Positions 1 to 8,903 are shown, counted from the first letter of the stretch. The stretch: DNA of 51,025 nt from Neisseria sp. (GCF_030527965.1 NZ_JAUMZU010000001.1:150141-201165), one strand, 5' to 3'. A program made the numbers and translations. Notes: generated by a model not told the origin, from the sequence alone.

Positions 1-469
1 AGCTTTCGCCTACAGCAGTAGAGGAACGAATGTCTTTCGCTACGGAAAAGGTTTTCTGAAACAAAGCGTTTAATGCCGTGCCAACCGTTTCTTCTTCCTG
101 CGCCACCCGAACAGCGTCTTTAAGCTGGCCGAGGATTTGCGGCTCGCCCAAAACCATGCTGTCCAAACCGCAGGCAACCCGAAAAGCATGGCGAACGGCA
201 TCTCCGGTACAAAAAGCATATAAATAAGGGCGGATTTCTTCGATTTTGAGGCTTTGATAATCGGCCAACCACTGCATCACTGCTTCCGTATCGCCGACAC
301 AATACAATTCGGTTCGATTGCAGGTGGAAAGGATAACGGCTTCTTTTGCCGCTTGGCTTTGAACCAGCGCAGACACTGCTTTCGGCAACAATTCAGCCGC
401 AAACGCAAGTTTTTCACGTATGCTTAGCGGGGCTGTTTGGTGATTTAGGCCGACGGCAGTCAGTTGCAT
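1..469 (-). CDS. hemA: Glutamyl-tRNA reductase, N-terminal part (cut by window edge)
   Basis: Reading the minus strand from ATG at 469 gives about 156 residues that run off the left edge, so the C-terminal part is missing. HemA reduces glutamyl-tRNA(Glu) to glutamate-1-semialdehyde, the first committed step of C5-pathway tetrapyrrole (haem) synthesis in the cytoplasm. The start MQLTAVGLNHQTAPLSIREK is typical of the family. The STCNRTELY motif places the catalytic cysteine at residue 50. The helical stretch LFQKTFSVAKDIRSST near the edge matches the end of the catalytic domain. The usual length is about 415 residues, so roughly 60 percent is outside the window. The gene is transcribed away from the rest of the window, and 286 bp separate its start from the next, divergent gene. 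Confidence 0.93.
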   Translation of the reverse strand, partial: MQLTAVGLNHQTAPLSIREKLAFAAELLPKAVSALVQSQAAKEAVILSTCNRTELYCVGDTEAVMQWLADYQSLKIEEIRPYLYAFCTGDAVRHAFRVACGLDSMVLGEPQILGQLKDAVRVAQEEETVGTALNALFQKTFSVAKDIRSSTAVGES

Positions 470-755
470 GATGTTATTTTGAACGGGTAGTGTGTTTGGA
501 TGGGTGTGGGCGCTTTTGCAGGCGCGTTATTGTATCAAAAAATCGCTTCTTCAGTATGCTTGTTTAGGCTATCGGGCAGATTTAGCGGCAGAGTGTTGTG
601 CGTTTGGAGATTTTTTATCTGCATCAGAATTATGAAACGAAGCCGTGTGCGGGCTTTTTAAACGGTGCAATTTTGCCCGCCTGCCTGATAAATCAGCCTG
701 CCCAAATTTTTTATGATATAAATATAAAAAATTTTATTACACCGTCTTTAGGATA

Positions 756-1214
756 ATGAATATGGGCAGATATACCCCCATTGTTTTAGCGCTATTGGTT
801 GGGTGTGTGTTCGGTTTTATCGGCACCCAAATGCTTTTTTCCGCTTCTTCCGCCCAAGAGCCGCTGTTTGATGCGCCCGATGCCCCCAAGGTGAATTTCA
901 AAATCTGGCATAATGGCAACTGGCAATTCAAACTTTCGGGCGACAATCCGGAAACTTCAGCCGAAATCGCTGTGTTGGAAAATAAAGTGCTGCCGTTTAA
1001 AATCATGACCAGCGGCTCCACCGAACCGAAATTCTTCCAAGTGGATGTGAGCAGCGTGCCGCATCAGCCTTTCAGCACGGTTACGTTGGTGGGCAATGAA
1101 AAAGAAGGGTTTATCAAAGAGGTGGAGCTTTGGTCGGATCACAAAATCTACCATATGAAGCGTAGCGAAGTAGGCGGTGCTTGGAGATTAGATGAAACCA
1201 ATCTGAAAAAATAA
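756..1214 (+). CDS. Conserved hypothetical protein with N-terminal membrane anchor
   Basis: This 152-residue protein has one hydrophobic segment (about residues 7 to 30, rich in L, V, G and F) followed by a polar domain rich in beta-prone residues, so it is probably anchored in the inner membrane with the domain in the periplasm. I see no lipobox and recognise no family. The start ATG at 756 has AGGAT a few bases upstream; a second ATG two codons later is possible. It lies 35 bp before pdxH on the same strand and may be co-transcribed with it. An AT-rich stretch just upstream (about 712 to 737) may hold its promoter. The function is unknown. Confidence 0.7.
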   Translation: MNMGRYTPIVLALLVGCVFGFIGTQMLFSASSAQEPLFDAPDAPKVNFKIWHNGNWQFKLSGDNPETSAEIAVLENKVLPFKIMTSGSTEPKFFQVDVSSVPHQPFSTVTLVGNEKEGFIKEVELWSDHKIYHMKRSEVGGAWRLDETNLKK

Positions 1215-1249
1215 ACGGGCAGGAAAGCCTGTCTGAAAAAGGAGACGTC

Positions 1250-1882
1250 ATGGATTTACATCATATAAGAGAAGACTATAGCAAGCGGGAATTATCTGAA
1301 AAAGAATGCGACACCAGCCCGATTGTGCAGTTTGAAAAATGGTTGGGCGAAGCGATGTCTGCGGCGGTTCACGAGCCGACTGCAGTCAACGTGGCCACCG
1401 TTAGGGAAGATGGCCGGCCGAGCAACAGGGTTGTTTTGCTAAAAGAAGTGAACCCGCAAGGTTTTGTATTTTTTACCAATTATCTAAGCCAAAAAGGGCG
1501 TGCAATCGCAGCGCACCCATTTGCCGCATTGACTTTTTTCTGGCCGGAACTGGAGCGGCAGGTAAGAGTGGAAGGACGTGTGGAAAAGCTGGCGGACAAA
1601 GATTCCGACGACTATTTCAATTCCCGCCCGTATACCAGCCGAATCGGCGCGTGGGCTAGCGAGCAAAGCAGCGTATTAGAAAGCAAGGCGATGCTGGTTG
1701 CCAAGGCGGCGGCGGTCGGCGCGCGGCATCCGCTGCATGTGCCGCGGCCACCGCATTGGGGCGGCTATCTGGTTATTCCCGATTCGGTTGAATTCTGGCA
1801 AGGCCGTCCGAGCCGTTTGCACGACCGTATTCGCTACCGCTTGGTAGACGGTGCATGGATTAAGGAGCGCTTGTCGCCTTAA
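1250..1882 (+). CDS. pdxH: Pyridoxamine 5'-phosphate oxidase
   Basis: PdxH is the FMN-dependent enzyme that oxidises pyridoxine or pyridoxamine 5'-phosphate to pyridoxal 5'-phosphate, the last step of vitamin B6 salvage and synthesis, in the cytoplasm. At 210 residues it has normal family length. Visible family signatures are [12 protein letters not shown] (FMN and substrate contacts, about residues 55 to 66), [12 protein letters not shown] (about 131 to 142) and the C-terminal block [11 protein letters not shown] followed by [13 protein letters not shown]. The start ATG follows AAAAGGAG, a strong ribosome site that sits right after an 11-base uptake-sequence core (GCCTGTCTGAA) at 1227. The gene ends just before an inverted uptake-sequence pair. 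Confidence 0.96.
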   Translation: MDLHHIREDYSKRELSEKECDTSPIVQFEKWLGEAMSAAVHEPTAVNVATVREDGRPSNRVVLLKEVNPQGFVFFTNYLSQKGRAIAAHPFAALTFFWPELERQVRVEGRVEKLADKDSDDYFNSRPYTSRIGAWASEQSSVLESKAMLVAKAAAVGARHPLHVPRPPHWGGYLVIPDSVEFWQGRPSRLHDRIRYRLVDGAWIKERLSP

Positions 1883-1890
1883 TCAAACAG

Positions 1891-1924
1891 ATGCCTGTCT
1901 GAAAACCAGTTTTCAGACAGGCAT
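1891..1924. terminator. Inverted TG-wadDUS pair behind pdxH
   Basis: Two exact TGCCTGTCTGAA copies (1892-1903 forward, 1912-1923 reverse) form a perfect hairpin with a short loop 8 bases after the pdxH stop. Inverted uptake sequences commonly serve as transcription terminators in Neisseria. This one has no long T run after the stem, so terminator activity is inferred from the family habit. Confidence 0.75.
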
Positions 1925-1992
1925 TGTGCTATGTTTCTGTACTATTTTTATCGTTTCCGTTTTCGCCTAACAATTTTGAAAGCCGCAAGTTT

Positions 1993-2652
1993 ATGCAAAC
2001 ATGGAAAGACGCCATAGGCGCCGAAAAAGAGCAGCCTTATTTCCAGAAAATTTTGAACACAGTCAAAGCCGAGCGCGCTACCGGACAAATTATTTATCCG
2101 CCCGCTGCCGATGTGTTCAATGCATTTAAAGCAACCGAATTCAAGCAAGTGAAAGTGGTGATTTTGGGGCAAGACCCTTATCACGGGGCAGGGCAGGCGC
2201 ACGGTTTGGCTTTTTCCGTGAGGTCTGAAATACCAGTACCGCCTTCATTGATTAATATCTATAAAGAGCTGGCCGACGATATCGAAGGCTTCCGCATACC
2301 ACAACACGGCTATCTGCAACACTGGGCGGAGCAGGGCGTGTTATTGCTGAATACCGTGCTGACCGTACGCGCCGGCCAAGCGCATTCTCATGCGACGCTA
2401 GGCTGGGAACGCTTTACCGATTGCGTTGTCAACCGGCTGAACGAACAACGTGAACATCTGGTATTTATGCTTTGGGGCAGCCATGCGCAGAAAAAAGGCA
2501 GTTTTATCGACCGCCATCGCCATTTGGTGCTGACAGCGCCGCATCCTTCGCCCCTTTCCGCCCATCGCGGTTTTTTCGGTTGTCGCCATTTCTCACAGGC
2601 CAACACCTATCTCCAAGCACACGGCCTTTCGCCCATTGATTGGCAGATTTAA
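1993..2652 (+). CDS. ung: Uracil-DNA glycosylase (family 1)
   Basis: Ung removes uracil from DNA and starts base-excision repair. The frame is open upstream to a TTG at 1924, but I choose ATG 1993 because it gives 219 residues and a start (MQTWKDAIG) that aligns with other neisserial Ung proteins; the upstream 23 codons overlap the uptake-sequence hairpin. The catalytic water-activating motif GQDPYHG is at residues 59 to 65 (Asp61), with [11 protein letters not shown] and the closing [21 protein letters not shown] loop further on. It is followed by glnS on the same strand, with a DUS hairpin between them. Confidence 0.95.
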   Translation: MQTWKDAIGAEKEQPYFQKILNTVKAERATGQIIYPPAADVFNAFKATEFKQVKVVILGQDPYHGAGQAHGLAFSVRSEIPVPPSLINIYKELADDIEGFRIPQHGYLQHWAEQGVLLLNTVLTVRAGQAHSHATLGWERFTDCVVNRLNEQREHLVFMLWGSHAQKKGSFIDRHRHLVLTAPHPSPLSAHRGFFGCRHFSQANTYLQAHGLSPIDWQI

Positions 2653-2683
2653 GGTACAATAAGCAGCTTTCCATACAGATTGT

Positions 2684-2724
2684 TTTTTCAGACAGGCTTT
2701 ATTCCTCACATGCCTGTCTGAAAA
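2684..2724. repeat. Inverted uptake-sequence pair between ung and glnS
   Basis: A reverse copy ending in the AGGCT variant (2687-2698) and an exact forward TGCCTGTCTGAA (2711-2722) make a hairpin of about 13 bp with a 14-base loop. It lies 20 bases before the glnS start. The T run is on the 5' side, so as RNA it is a poor intrinsic terminator. It may simply be an uptake signal or a leader hairpin of the glnS message. Confidence 0.7.
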
Positions 2725-2744
2725 GAGAAAAAGGCCATAAACGA

Positions 2745-4436
2745 ATGCTGAATAAAGACCAATTCGCCGATAACCATTTTATCCGAACCATCATCGAAGA
2801 AGACCTCAAAAACGGCAAACACACCGCCATCCATACCCGTTTCCCTCCCGAACCCAACGGCTACCTGCATATCGGTCATGCCAAATCGATTTGTTTGAAT
2901 TTCGGCCTTGCCTATGTTTACGACGGCTCGTGCAACCTGCGTTTCGACGACACCAATCCCGAAAAAGAAAATCAAGAATATGTTGATTCCATTAAAGCCG
3001 ACGTCGAATGGCTTGGCTTTCATTGGGCAGGCGAGCCGCATTACGCATCCGATTATTTCGACCGGCTGTTCGATTATGCCGTCGGCCTGATAAAAGACGG
3101 CAAAGCCTACGTTGACGATTTAACGCCCGAAGAAATGCGCGAATACCGCGGTACGTTAACCGAGCCGGGTAAAAACAGCCCTTATCGCGAACGCAGCCCG
3201 GAAGAGAATCTTGACTTGTTCATGCGCATGAAAAACGGCGAGTTTCCGGACGGCAGTAAAACTTTGCGCCTAAAAATCGATATGACTTCCGGCAACGTAA
3301 ACATGCGCGATCCGGTGATTTACCGCATCCGCCGCGCCCATCATCACAATACCGGCGACAAATGGTGCATCTACCCGATGTACGACTACACCCATGCCAT
3401 TTCCGATGCCATTGAAGGCATCACCCATTCGCTGTGCACCTTGGAATTCGAAGCGCACCGCCCGTTGTATGACTGGGTGCTCGACAACATTCCCGCGCCG
3501 CACCCAACTCGCCCGCGGCAGTACGAATTTTCACGGTTGGAGCTGCTTTATTCGATAACATCCAAGCGTAAATTGAACCAGTTGGTTACCGAAGGCCGCG
3601 TCAGCGGTTGGAACGATCCGCGCATGCCTACCATCTCGGGCATGCGCCGTCGGGGTTACACGCCCGAAGGTTTACGCTTGTTCGCCAAGCGTGTCGGCAT
3701 TTCCAAATCGGAAAACGTCGTTGACATGAGCGTATTGGAAGGCGCCATCCGCGAAGAATTGGAAAACTCAGCCCCTCGCTTGATGGCCGTATTAAACCCG
3801 CTGAAAGTAACCTTAACCAATTTTGAAGCGGGTAAAACCCAAAGCCGCCGTGCGCCTTATCATCCGAATCATGAAGAGATGGGCGAACGGGAAATTCCTA
3901 TCAGCCAAACCATTTATATCGAGGCCGATGATTTTGCCGAAGTGCCGCCCAAAGGCTGGAAGCGTTTAACGCCCGGCGGAGAAGTACGCCTGCGTCACGG
4001 CTATGTGGTGAAATGCGACGAAGTGGTTAAAAACGCAGAAGGGCATATCATCGAGCTGAAATGTTCGATAGACCATGATACGCTGGGTAAAAATCCGGAA
4101 GGCCGAAAAGTGAAAGGCGTCATCCACTGGGTGTCGGCAGAACATGCGGTGCCGGCAACCGTACGCTTGTACGACCGCCTGTTTACCGAAGCACGCCCCG
4201 ATGCCGTACGCGGGGCAGACGGCGAATATCTGCCTTTTACCGACTTTCTCAACCCGAATTCAATAACCGAAGTAACCGCCTACATTGAACCGGCCGCAAG
4301 CGCATTACCTCCGGAAAGCCGCTGGCAGTTTGAGCGTTTGGGCTATTTTGTAACCGATCGTTACGACCACACGCCAAACAAACCGGTATTCAACCGCACG
4401 GTGGCCCTGAAAGATACTTGGCAGAAAGAAAGCTGA
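2745..4436 (+). CDS. glnS: Glutaminyl-tRNA synthetase
   Basis: GlnRS charges tRNA(Gln) with glutamine in the cytoplasm. The frame is open from 2640, but ATG 2745 gives the family start [12 protein letters not shown] and 563 residues, the normal size; the extra 35 upstream codons run across the DUS hairpin. Class I synthetase signatures are [15 protein letters not shown] (HIGH at residues 42 to 45) and the KMSKS-equivalent SKRK at about 273 to 276. The C-terminal anticodon-binding beta-barrels include [15 protein letters not shown] and [20 protein letters not shown]. It is a single gene closed by a good intrinsic terminator. Confidence 0.97.
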   Translation: MLNKDQFADNHFIRTIIEEDLKNGKHTAIHTRFPPEPNGYLHIGHAKSICLNFGLAYVYDGSCNLRFDDTNPEKENQEYVDSIKADVEWLGFHWAGEPHYASDYFDRLFDYAVGLIKDGKAYVDDLTPEEMREYRGTLTEPGKNSPYRERSPEENLDLFMRMKNGEFPDGSKTLRLKIDMTSGNVNMRDPVIYRIRRAHHHNTGDKWCIYPMYDYTHAISDAIEGITHSLCTLEFEAHRPLYDWVLDNIPAPHPTRPRQYEFSRLELLYSITSKRKLNQLVTEGRVSGWNDPRMPTISGMRRRGYTPEGLRLFAKRVGISKSENVVDMSVLEGAIREELENSAPRLMAVLNPLKVTLTNFEAGKTQSRRAPYHPNHEEMGEREIPISQTIYIEADDFAEVPPKGWKRLTPGGEVRLRHGYVVKCDEVVKNAEGHIIELKCSIDHDTLGKNPEGRKVKGVIHWVSAEHAVPATVRLYDRLFTEARPDAVRGADGEYLPFTDFLNPNSITEVTAYIEPAASALPPESRWQFERLGYFVTDRYDHTPNKPVFNRTVALKDTWQKES

Positions 4437-4455
4437 ATAAATCGTTTGCTAATAT

Positions 4456-4491
4456 AAAAAAGCCTGTCTGAAAATTTCAGACAGGCTTTTA
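4456..4491 (+). terminator. DUS hairpin terminator of glnS
   Basis: Forward AGCCTGTCTGAA (4461-4472) and its reverse complement (4476-4487) form an almost loop-free stem with A residues before and a T run after. This is the classical form of a bidirectional neisserial uptake-sequence terminator. Confidence 0.85.
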
Positions 4492-4588
4492 TTTCACAAA
4501 AATCATCAAATGCAATGAATTAAATTATTCTGCTAGATGAATCGCGTTATACTTATATTAATATTCAACAAACACAGAGGGTTAAACA

Positions 4589-5644
4589 ATGAAACAGGCT
4601 AAATCCATTGGCAATCGGCTTCCTGAGCAATGGTTTCGGCGCGGTTTGTGGCTGATTGCTTTTATTTTCGCCTCGTTCCTTATCGGTTTGGGCGGGAAAA
4701 TCATCGGCGATCTACCCACCGTTAGCGAGCCTTTAGATATTGAATACTATATGAGCGGCAAGGGAGCCGATCCTTTATTGAAAGAGCGCGACCGCCTTGA
4801 AAATGAAGAAAACCGCTTATCCGAAGCGCTGGAGCAAGCCTCTCTCGCTTTGGGGAAACAGAAAAATCAGACAGAAACCGAGCAAACAGGCCTGAACAAT
4901 TGGCTGGCGGCCCGTTCGGCTACTGAGCAATCCGAGCAAAACCCCGAAGTTATCGCCCGCACACGTAAAATAGATGGTCTCAAAGCCAAAGAGCAGGAAT
5001 TGCAACGGCGTTTAGACGCGCTTAAGCAGAATCAGTTGGACAACACGCAAAAAATCAATCAGAACAACCTCAAAATCGAAGCCATTCGATCTGAAGCGGA
5101 AAAGGTTAAAGAAGCTGACGATCGCCGCATCGAATTGAAGGTTTTCAGTTATCGGCTGGCTATAACCCTTCCTTTGCTATTGATAGGAGCTTATCTATTT
5201 GCCAAAAAACGCCACTCAAAATGGTGGCCGTTTGTTTGGGGATTCATTTATTTCGCTTTATTTGCCTTTTTCGTCGAACTCGTACCATATTTGCCGAGCT
5301 ACGGCGGTTATGTGCGCTATGCAGTAGGCATTGTGGTGACGGCTTTGGTTGGCCGCTATGCTATTGGTGCAATGAACCGTTATTTGGAGCGCAAACAAAA
5401 CGAAGAAACCTTGCCTGTTGATGAGCGCCAACATCAATTGGATTACGACCGTGCTCAACAGTGCTTGGCGAAAGGCATCTGCCCCGGCTGCGAAAGGCCT
5501 TTGGATTTTCAACAGCCCGATCTGGATTACTGCCCCCATTGCAGCATCAACCTGTTTAACCGTTGCGGTTGTTGCGAAACTCGCAAAAGTGCATTTAACC
5601 GTTATTGTTTCCATTGCGGTGCAGCAGCAAGCAGCAGCAAATAG
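4589..5644 (+). CDS. Membrane protein with periplasmic-size coiled coil and C-terminal double zinc ribbon
   Basis: I do not recognise this 351-residue protein as a named gene. It has a hydrophobic segment at about 19 to 40, a long charged and Q-rich coiled-coil stretch at about 60 to 178, then three closely spaced hydrophobic segments (about 188-205, 211-231, 237-257). A cytoplasmic-looking tail carries two treble-clef or zinc-ribbon-like knuckles: C298-x2-C301 with C315-x2-C318, and C326/C328/C329 with C340-x2-C343. An even number of membrane passes would put the N-terminus and zinc tail on the same side and the coiled coil on the other. The ribosome site AGAGGG precedes ATG 4589. The gene stands alone between two terminators. 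Confidence 0.75.
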   Translation: MKQAKSIGNRLPEQWFRRGLWLIAFIFASFLIGLGGKIIGDLPTVSEPLDIEYYMSGKGADPLLKERDRLENEENRLSEALEQASLALGKQKNQTETEQTGLNNWLAARSATEQSEQNPEVIARTRKIDGLKAKEQELQRRLDALKQNQLDNTQKINQNNLKIEAIRSEAEKVKEADDRRIELKVFSYRLAITLPLLLIGAYLFAKKRHSKWWPFVWGFIYFALFAFFVELVPYLPSYGGYVRYAVGIVVTALVGRYAIGAMNRYLERKQNEETLPVDERQHQLDYDRAQQCLAKGICPGCERPLDFQQPDLDYCPHCSINLFNRCGCCETRKSAFNRYCFHCGAAASSSK

Positions 5645-5660
5645 TTTTTAACACATAATA

Positions 5661-5704
5661 AACAGGCTATCCGAGAACATTTGTTTTTCGAATAGCCTGT
5701 TTTA
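5661..5704 (+). terminator. Intrinsic terminator
   Basis: AACAGGCTAT (5661-5670) pairs with AATAGCCTGTT near 5691-5701, with a second small pairing of CCGA and TCGA inside the loop, followed by TTTT. It closes the zinc-ribbon gene. Unlike most terminators here it is not built from uptake sequences. Confidence 0.7.
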
Positions 5705-5763
5705 ACGGCTTTTATTCAAGGGTAGGTTGCTACACACGGTTCAGATTACCCACGCTTTACTAT

Positions 5764-6014
5764 TCATCGATATTCTCCCGTTACCACCCAAGAGCGGGCT
5801 AATGCCACTTCATCGCAATTATTGCCCGCTCCTATGCGGTCTACCACGATAAAATCCCCGCTATTGCCTATTTCGCTATGGGTGAGCAAAGGGTGGTGCC
5901 AAGTTCCGGCGTGATAATTCACGCCTTGGCCGTGTTCCGCATAAAATGCCCGCATCTGAGTTTCGTCCGGCTTGTCGTTTGCTCCATTAGGCGCAACTAC
6001 CAATCGATTAAAAC
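5764..6014 (-). pseudogene. allA: 3' remnant of ureidoglycolate lyase gene (allA)
   Basis: Directly behind the trmA stop the minus strand encodes about 82 residues that match the C-terminal half of AllA: GQGVNYHAGTWHHPLL, DFIVVDRIGAGNNCDE and the short closing helix. AllA releases urea from ureidoglycolate in allantoin/ureide breakdown and is normally about 160 to 170 residues long. The N-terminal half is absent: the homologous part begins at residue 46 of an open frame whose upstream part is only a shadow of trmA. No start codon, ribosome site or partner allantoin gene is visible, so I read this as a deletion remnant. The GVNYH and WHHPL motifs make the family assignment reasonably firm. Confidence 0.7.
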
Positions 6015-7103
6015 CTATCGTTTTTTCAATAACATTCCGCTTTCGATATGATTGGTAAATGGAAATTGGTCGAATAAAGCGAAGCGGGCAATTTGATGAG
6101 TTTTTTGTAATTTTAGAAGATTTTGGTGCAGGGTTGCAGGGTTGCAAGATATGTAGATGATATTGTCGAAGCTTGCCACCAAATCAAGCGTTTTGTTGTC
6201 AACGCCTGCACGCGGCGGATCGATAAAAATGGTGGAAAAGCGATAGTTTTTCAGTTCAATGCTTTGCTCTTTCAAGCGGCGGAATTCGCGGCTGCCTCGA
6301 TAGGCTTCGGTAAATTCTTCGGCGGATAAACGGATGATGTCTATATTGTTGCGTTGATTGGCCTGAATATTCCATTGGGCGGCATTTACAGAGGTTTTGG
6401 AAACTTCGGTAGCGAGTACGCGATGAAAATGATGGGATAAGGGCAGGGTGAAGTTGCCGTTGCCGCAATAAAGTTCCAGTAAATCGCCGTCCAAACCTTG
6501 CGCGGCGCTGCACGCCCATTCCAGCATTTTGCCGCATACAACGGCATTGGGCTGGGTAAAACTGCCTTCAATCTGCCGATAGACAAAGGTTTGCTGGCCG
6601 ATAATGAGCCTTTCGGTAACGAAGTCTTGAGTTAACACGATTTTCTGACCACGGCTGCGGCCAATGATGAAAATGCCTAATTTTTGCTGCAAGGATTCGG
6701 CGGCCGAGCGCCATGATTCGTCCAGTTTTTTATGATAAATCAAGCTGACCAGCATATCTCCGCTTAGCGTGTTGAGGAATTCGCATTGGTAGAGCCGGTT
6801 TTTCAATACCGGCTCGGCTTGAATTTGCTGCAGCAGGAGCGGCATCAAGTCGTTTATCGGCCGGGCAGCCGGCGGGAAATTTTCAAGCTTGATTAAAGAG
6901 GCCGTACCGGCTTTTTTCCCCGGTTCGAACATGGCATAGCAAAGCTGCTCACCTTCATGCCATATGCGAAATTCGGCGCGCATTCTGTAATGTTTTTCCG
7001 GAGAAGGCAGTATTTCCAGCTCGGGCGGGTTTAAATCGGCAAAGAGATTTTTCAGATAGGCAACTTTTTCAGCCAGTTGGGCGGAATAGTTGGGTGAAGG
7101 CAT
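6015..7103 (-). CDS. trmA: tRNA (uracil(54)-C5)-methyltransferase
   Basis: TrmA makes ribothymidine at position 54 in the T loop of tRNA using S-adenosylmethionine. At 362 residues it has family length. The SAM-binding motif LLELYCGNGNFTLPL lies in the middle. The later FIDPPRAGVD and IIYISCNPATLHQN blocks carry the catalytic cysteine, and the end reads ALFDQFPFTNHIESGMLL, as in other TrmA proteins. The start ATG at 7103 follows an AAGGAAT ribosome site. The stop codon abuts a remnant of allA, so the gene lies at a deletion junction but is itself complete. Confidence 0.96.
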   Translation of the reverse strand: MPSPNYSAQLAEKVAYLKNLFADLNPPELEILPSPEKHYRMRAEFRIWHEGEQLCYAMFEPGKKAGTASLIKLENFPPAARPINDLMPLLLQQIQAEPVLKNRLYQCEFLNTLSGDMLVSLIYHKKLDESWRSAAESLQQKLGIFIIGRSRGQKIVLTQDFVTERLIIGQQTFVYRQIEGSFTQPNAVVCGKMLEWACSAAQGLDGDLLELYCGNGNFTLPLSHHFHRVLATEVSKTSVNAAQWNIQANQRNNIDIIRLSAEEFTEAYRGSREFRRLKEQSIELKNYRFSTIFIDPPRAGVDNKTLDLVASFDNIIYISCNPATLHQNLLKLQKTHQIARFALFDQFPFTNHIESGMLLKKR

Positions 7104-7205
7104 GACGGATTCCTTAGTTTATGTATAGGAAATAAAGTTATTCTCGAATGGGCGTGGAGGTGCTGTATTTACAGTCTCTCCATTTTACTCGATTCCCAAG
7201 GCTTT

Positions 7206-7233
7206 GATGCCTGTCTGAAATTTCAGGCAGGCA
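7206..7233. terminator. DUS hairpin between the HxlR gene and trmA
   Basis: An exact forward TGCCTGTCTGAA (7207-7218) faces a one-mismatch reverse copy (TTCAGGCAGGCA, 7221-7232) with almost no loop. It lies 12 bases behind the HxlR stop on the minus strand. The T-rich side is on the plus strand, so it probably stops antisense transcription better than it stops HxlR transcription. Confidence 0.65.
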
Positions 7234-7244
7234 TATTTTATTGT

Positions 7245-7589
7245 TTATTTTTTGTGCTGTCGGCATTCATCTGCATATTGGACACCCCAGCTGTGCATCG
7301 CTTCGATAACCGGTATCAGCGTACGGCCAAATTCGGTAAGCGAATATTCTACTTTGGGCGGCACTTGCGGATAAACTTCGCGGTGCACGATGCCGTCACT
7401 TTCCAGCTCGCGCAGTTGCAAGGTCAGCATGCGCTGGGTAACGGCAGGCATCAATCGTTGCAATTCATTAAAGCGGCAGGTATGGCCGTTTAAATGATAA
7501 AGAATCAAGACCTTCCATTTACCACCGATGATGCCTAGCGTGGTGCTGACGGGGCAACAGGCACTGTATTCGTTGCTCGAAATTTCCAT
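7245..7589 (-). CDS. HxlR-family winged-helix regulator
   Basis: HxlR-family proteins are small dimeric DNA-binding regulators, several of which sense quinones, aldehydes or hypochlorite through an N-terminal cysteine. I start at ATG 7589 (114 residues, [14 protein letters not shown]) because the family starts just before the CPV motif; the frame is open upstream to 7661 but that extension would run through the likely promoter. Visible parts are the adjacent cysteines at 11 and 12, [16 protein letters not shown] (helix 1), [21 protein letters not shown] (recognition helix region) and the wing [13 protein letters not shown]. It is divergent from the DUF896-pirin pair, which it may control; that link is inferred from position. 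Confidence 0.88.
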   Translation of the reverse strand: MEISSNEYSACCPVSTTLGIIGGKWKVLILYHLNGHTCRFNELQRLMPAVTQRMLTLQLRELESDGIVHREVYPQVPPKVEYSLTEFGRTLIPVIEAMHSWGVQYADECRQHKK

Positions 7590-7625
7590 ACCAATGTTCT
7601 CACGGTTACAGTATAAAAAATGTGC

Positions 7626-7660
7626 GTACTTGTATAAAGATTTGTACTGCGTATAATACA
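7626..7660. promoter_or_regulatory. Candidate HxlR operator or divergent promoter
   Basis: The intergenic stretch holds GTAC...GTAC (7626-7647) and an overlapping TGTA...TACA (7643-7660), a cluster of short dyads in an AT-rich spacer upstream of the HxlR gene. Such dyads are typical operator material for winged-helix dimers. No consensus was matched, so this is a positional candidate only. Confidence 0.3.
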
Positions 7661-7724
7661 CCTAAACGAATCAAAAGCCCATTGAAAATTCCAAAAAGTT
7701 AATCATTTAGGCGGTTTGGAATCA

Positions 7725-7736
7725 TTCAGACAGGCA
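7725..7736 (-). repeat. Exact TG-wadDUS (reverse) before the DUF896 gene
   Basis: A single exact TTCAGACAGGCA lies 22 bases before the DUF896 start. It has no inverted partner, so it is an uptake signal and not a terminator. Confidence 0.85.
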
Positions 7737-7758
7737 TTAGGCAAGAAAGGAGCGCATT

Positions 7759-7992
7759 ATGCGTATCGCAGAATTAGACCGAATCAACGAGCTGGCCCGA
7801 AAAGCAAAAAACGAGGCTTTAAGCGAGGAGGAGCAAACAGAACGCGCCGCCCTGCGCCGGGCTTATTTGAGCCAAATACGCGGGCAGTTGGAGCATATGT
7901 TATCAGCCGTTACAGTTATTGATAGCGAGGGTAACGATGTTACTCCCGCCAAACTCAGGGCTGCTCAAGCATCGGGTATGAAAAAACATTAA
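7759..7992 (+). CDS. DUF896 (YnzC/UPF0291) small protein
   Basis: This 77-residue protein belongs to the short helical DUF896 family, known from Bacillus YnzC. The signature is the N-terminal helix ELDRINELARKAKNE followed by a charged LSEEEQTERAALRRAYL helix and a C-terminal VTVIDSEGNDVTP segment. Its molecular role is unknown in the family. The ribosome site AAAGGAG sits 7 bases before ATG 7759. Its stop codon is 38 bases before the pirin start, so the two are probably one operon facing the HxlR gene. Confidence 0.88.
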   Translation: MRIAELDRINELARKAKNEALSEEEQTERAALRRAYLSQIRGQLEHMLSAVTVIDSEGNDVTPAKLRAAQASGMKKH

Positions 7993-8030
7993 TGATTATT
8001 GGAAACACAACATATCGAAAGGATTTGAAA

Positions 8031-8903
8031 ATGAGAAAAATACGCCAAATTTATCGTGCCAACAGCCAACATTGGGTAGGCGACGGCTTTCTGGTGCAAC
8101 CTTTGTTTTCCCACATGGGAGAAGACCGCGGCACCGACCCTTTCCTGATGCTGGATTATGCGGCTCCTCGCGAATTCGAGCCGGGCAGAACGACCAGCCC
8201 GCGCGGCGTCGGCCAACATCCGCATAAAGGTTTTGAAACCGTTACCATCGCCTATCAAGGCGAGGTGGCACATCGCGATTCCAGCGGCGGCGGCGGTGTT
8301 ATCCGCGAAGGCGATGTGCAATGGATGACGGCCGGCTCCGGCATCATTCATGAAGAGTTTCATTCCGAAGCATTCGGATTGCGCGGCGGCGTGTTTGAAA
8401 TGGTGCAACTTTGGGTTAATCTGCCTGCAAAAGATAAAAATGCCTCGCCGCGTTACCAGCATTTGGCTCAAGAAAATATTCCTGTGGTGTCGTTGCCAGA
8501 TAATGCCGGTCATGCGCGCTTGATTGCAGGAGAATATGAAGGCGTGAAAGGGGCGGCGGAAACCTTTACCGAGATGAATGTATGGGATATGGTGATTGAA
8601 GCGGGAAAAGAAGCGCGTATCCGCGTGCCGGAAAGCCATAATCTTTCGATGGTGGTATTGCGCGGCAATGCAACCTTCAACGGTAGCGATAAAGCCGCAG
8701 CGGGTCAGTTGGTGAGCTTTGAAAATGCCGGTGGGGAAGTGCGGATTGAAGCAGGAGAAGAAACGCTTAAAATCCTGCTGCTATCAGGCGTACCCATTGA
8801 TGAGCCGATAGCGGGGTATGGCCCGTTTGTGATGAATACCACTGAAGAAATCCGCCAAGCCGTACAGGATTTCAATAGCGGTAAATTCGGCCGCATTAAC
8901 TAG
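8031..8903 (+). CDS. Pirin-family cupin protein
   Basis: Pirins are bicupin metalloproteins; some bacterial members are quercetin dioxygenases. I prefer ATG 8031 (290 residues) to the earlier ATG 7992, because 8031 has GAAAGGA at good spacing and gives the family start MRKIRQIYRAN. The metal site is visible as VGQHPHKGFETVT (two histidines) and MTAGSGIIHEEFHS (a histidine and glutamate), all in the N-terminal cupin at about residues 55 to 110. The C-terminal cupin is more degenerate. It is co-oriented with DUF896 and divergent from an HxlR regulator, which would suit a role in oxidative or quinone stress (inference). Confidence 0.92.
   Translation: MRKIRQIYRANSQHWVGDGFLVQPLFSHMGEDRGTDPFLMLDYAAPREFEPGRTTSPRGVGQHPHKGFETVTIAYQGEVAHRDSSGGGGVIREGDVQWMTAGSGIIHEEFHSEAFGLRGGVFEMVQLWVNLPAKDKNASPRYQHLAQENIPVVSLPDNAGHARLIAGEYEGVKGAAETFTEMNVWDMVIEAGKEARIRVPESHNLSMVVLRGNATFNGSDKAAAGQLVSFENAGGEVRIEAGEETLKILLLSGVPIDEPIAGYGPFVMNTTEEIRQAVQDFNSGKFGRIN

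Noticed and set aside
1924-1992. Longer Ung starting at TTG 1924
   Set aside because: The extension overlaps the DUS hairpin and has no counterpart in known Ung proteins.
6256-6586. Two open frames (66 and 93 codons) on the minus strand
   Set aside because: They are other-frame shadows of trmA without ribosome sites or motifs.
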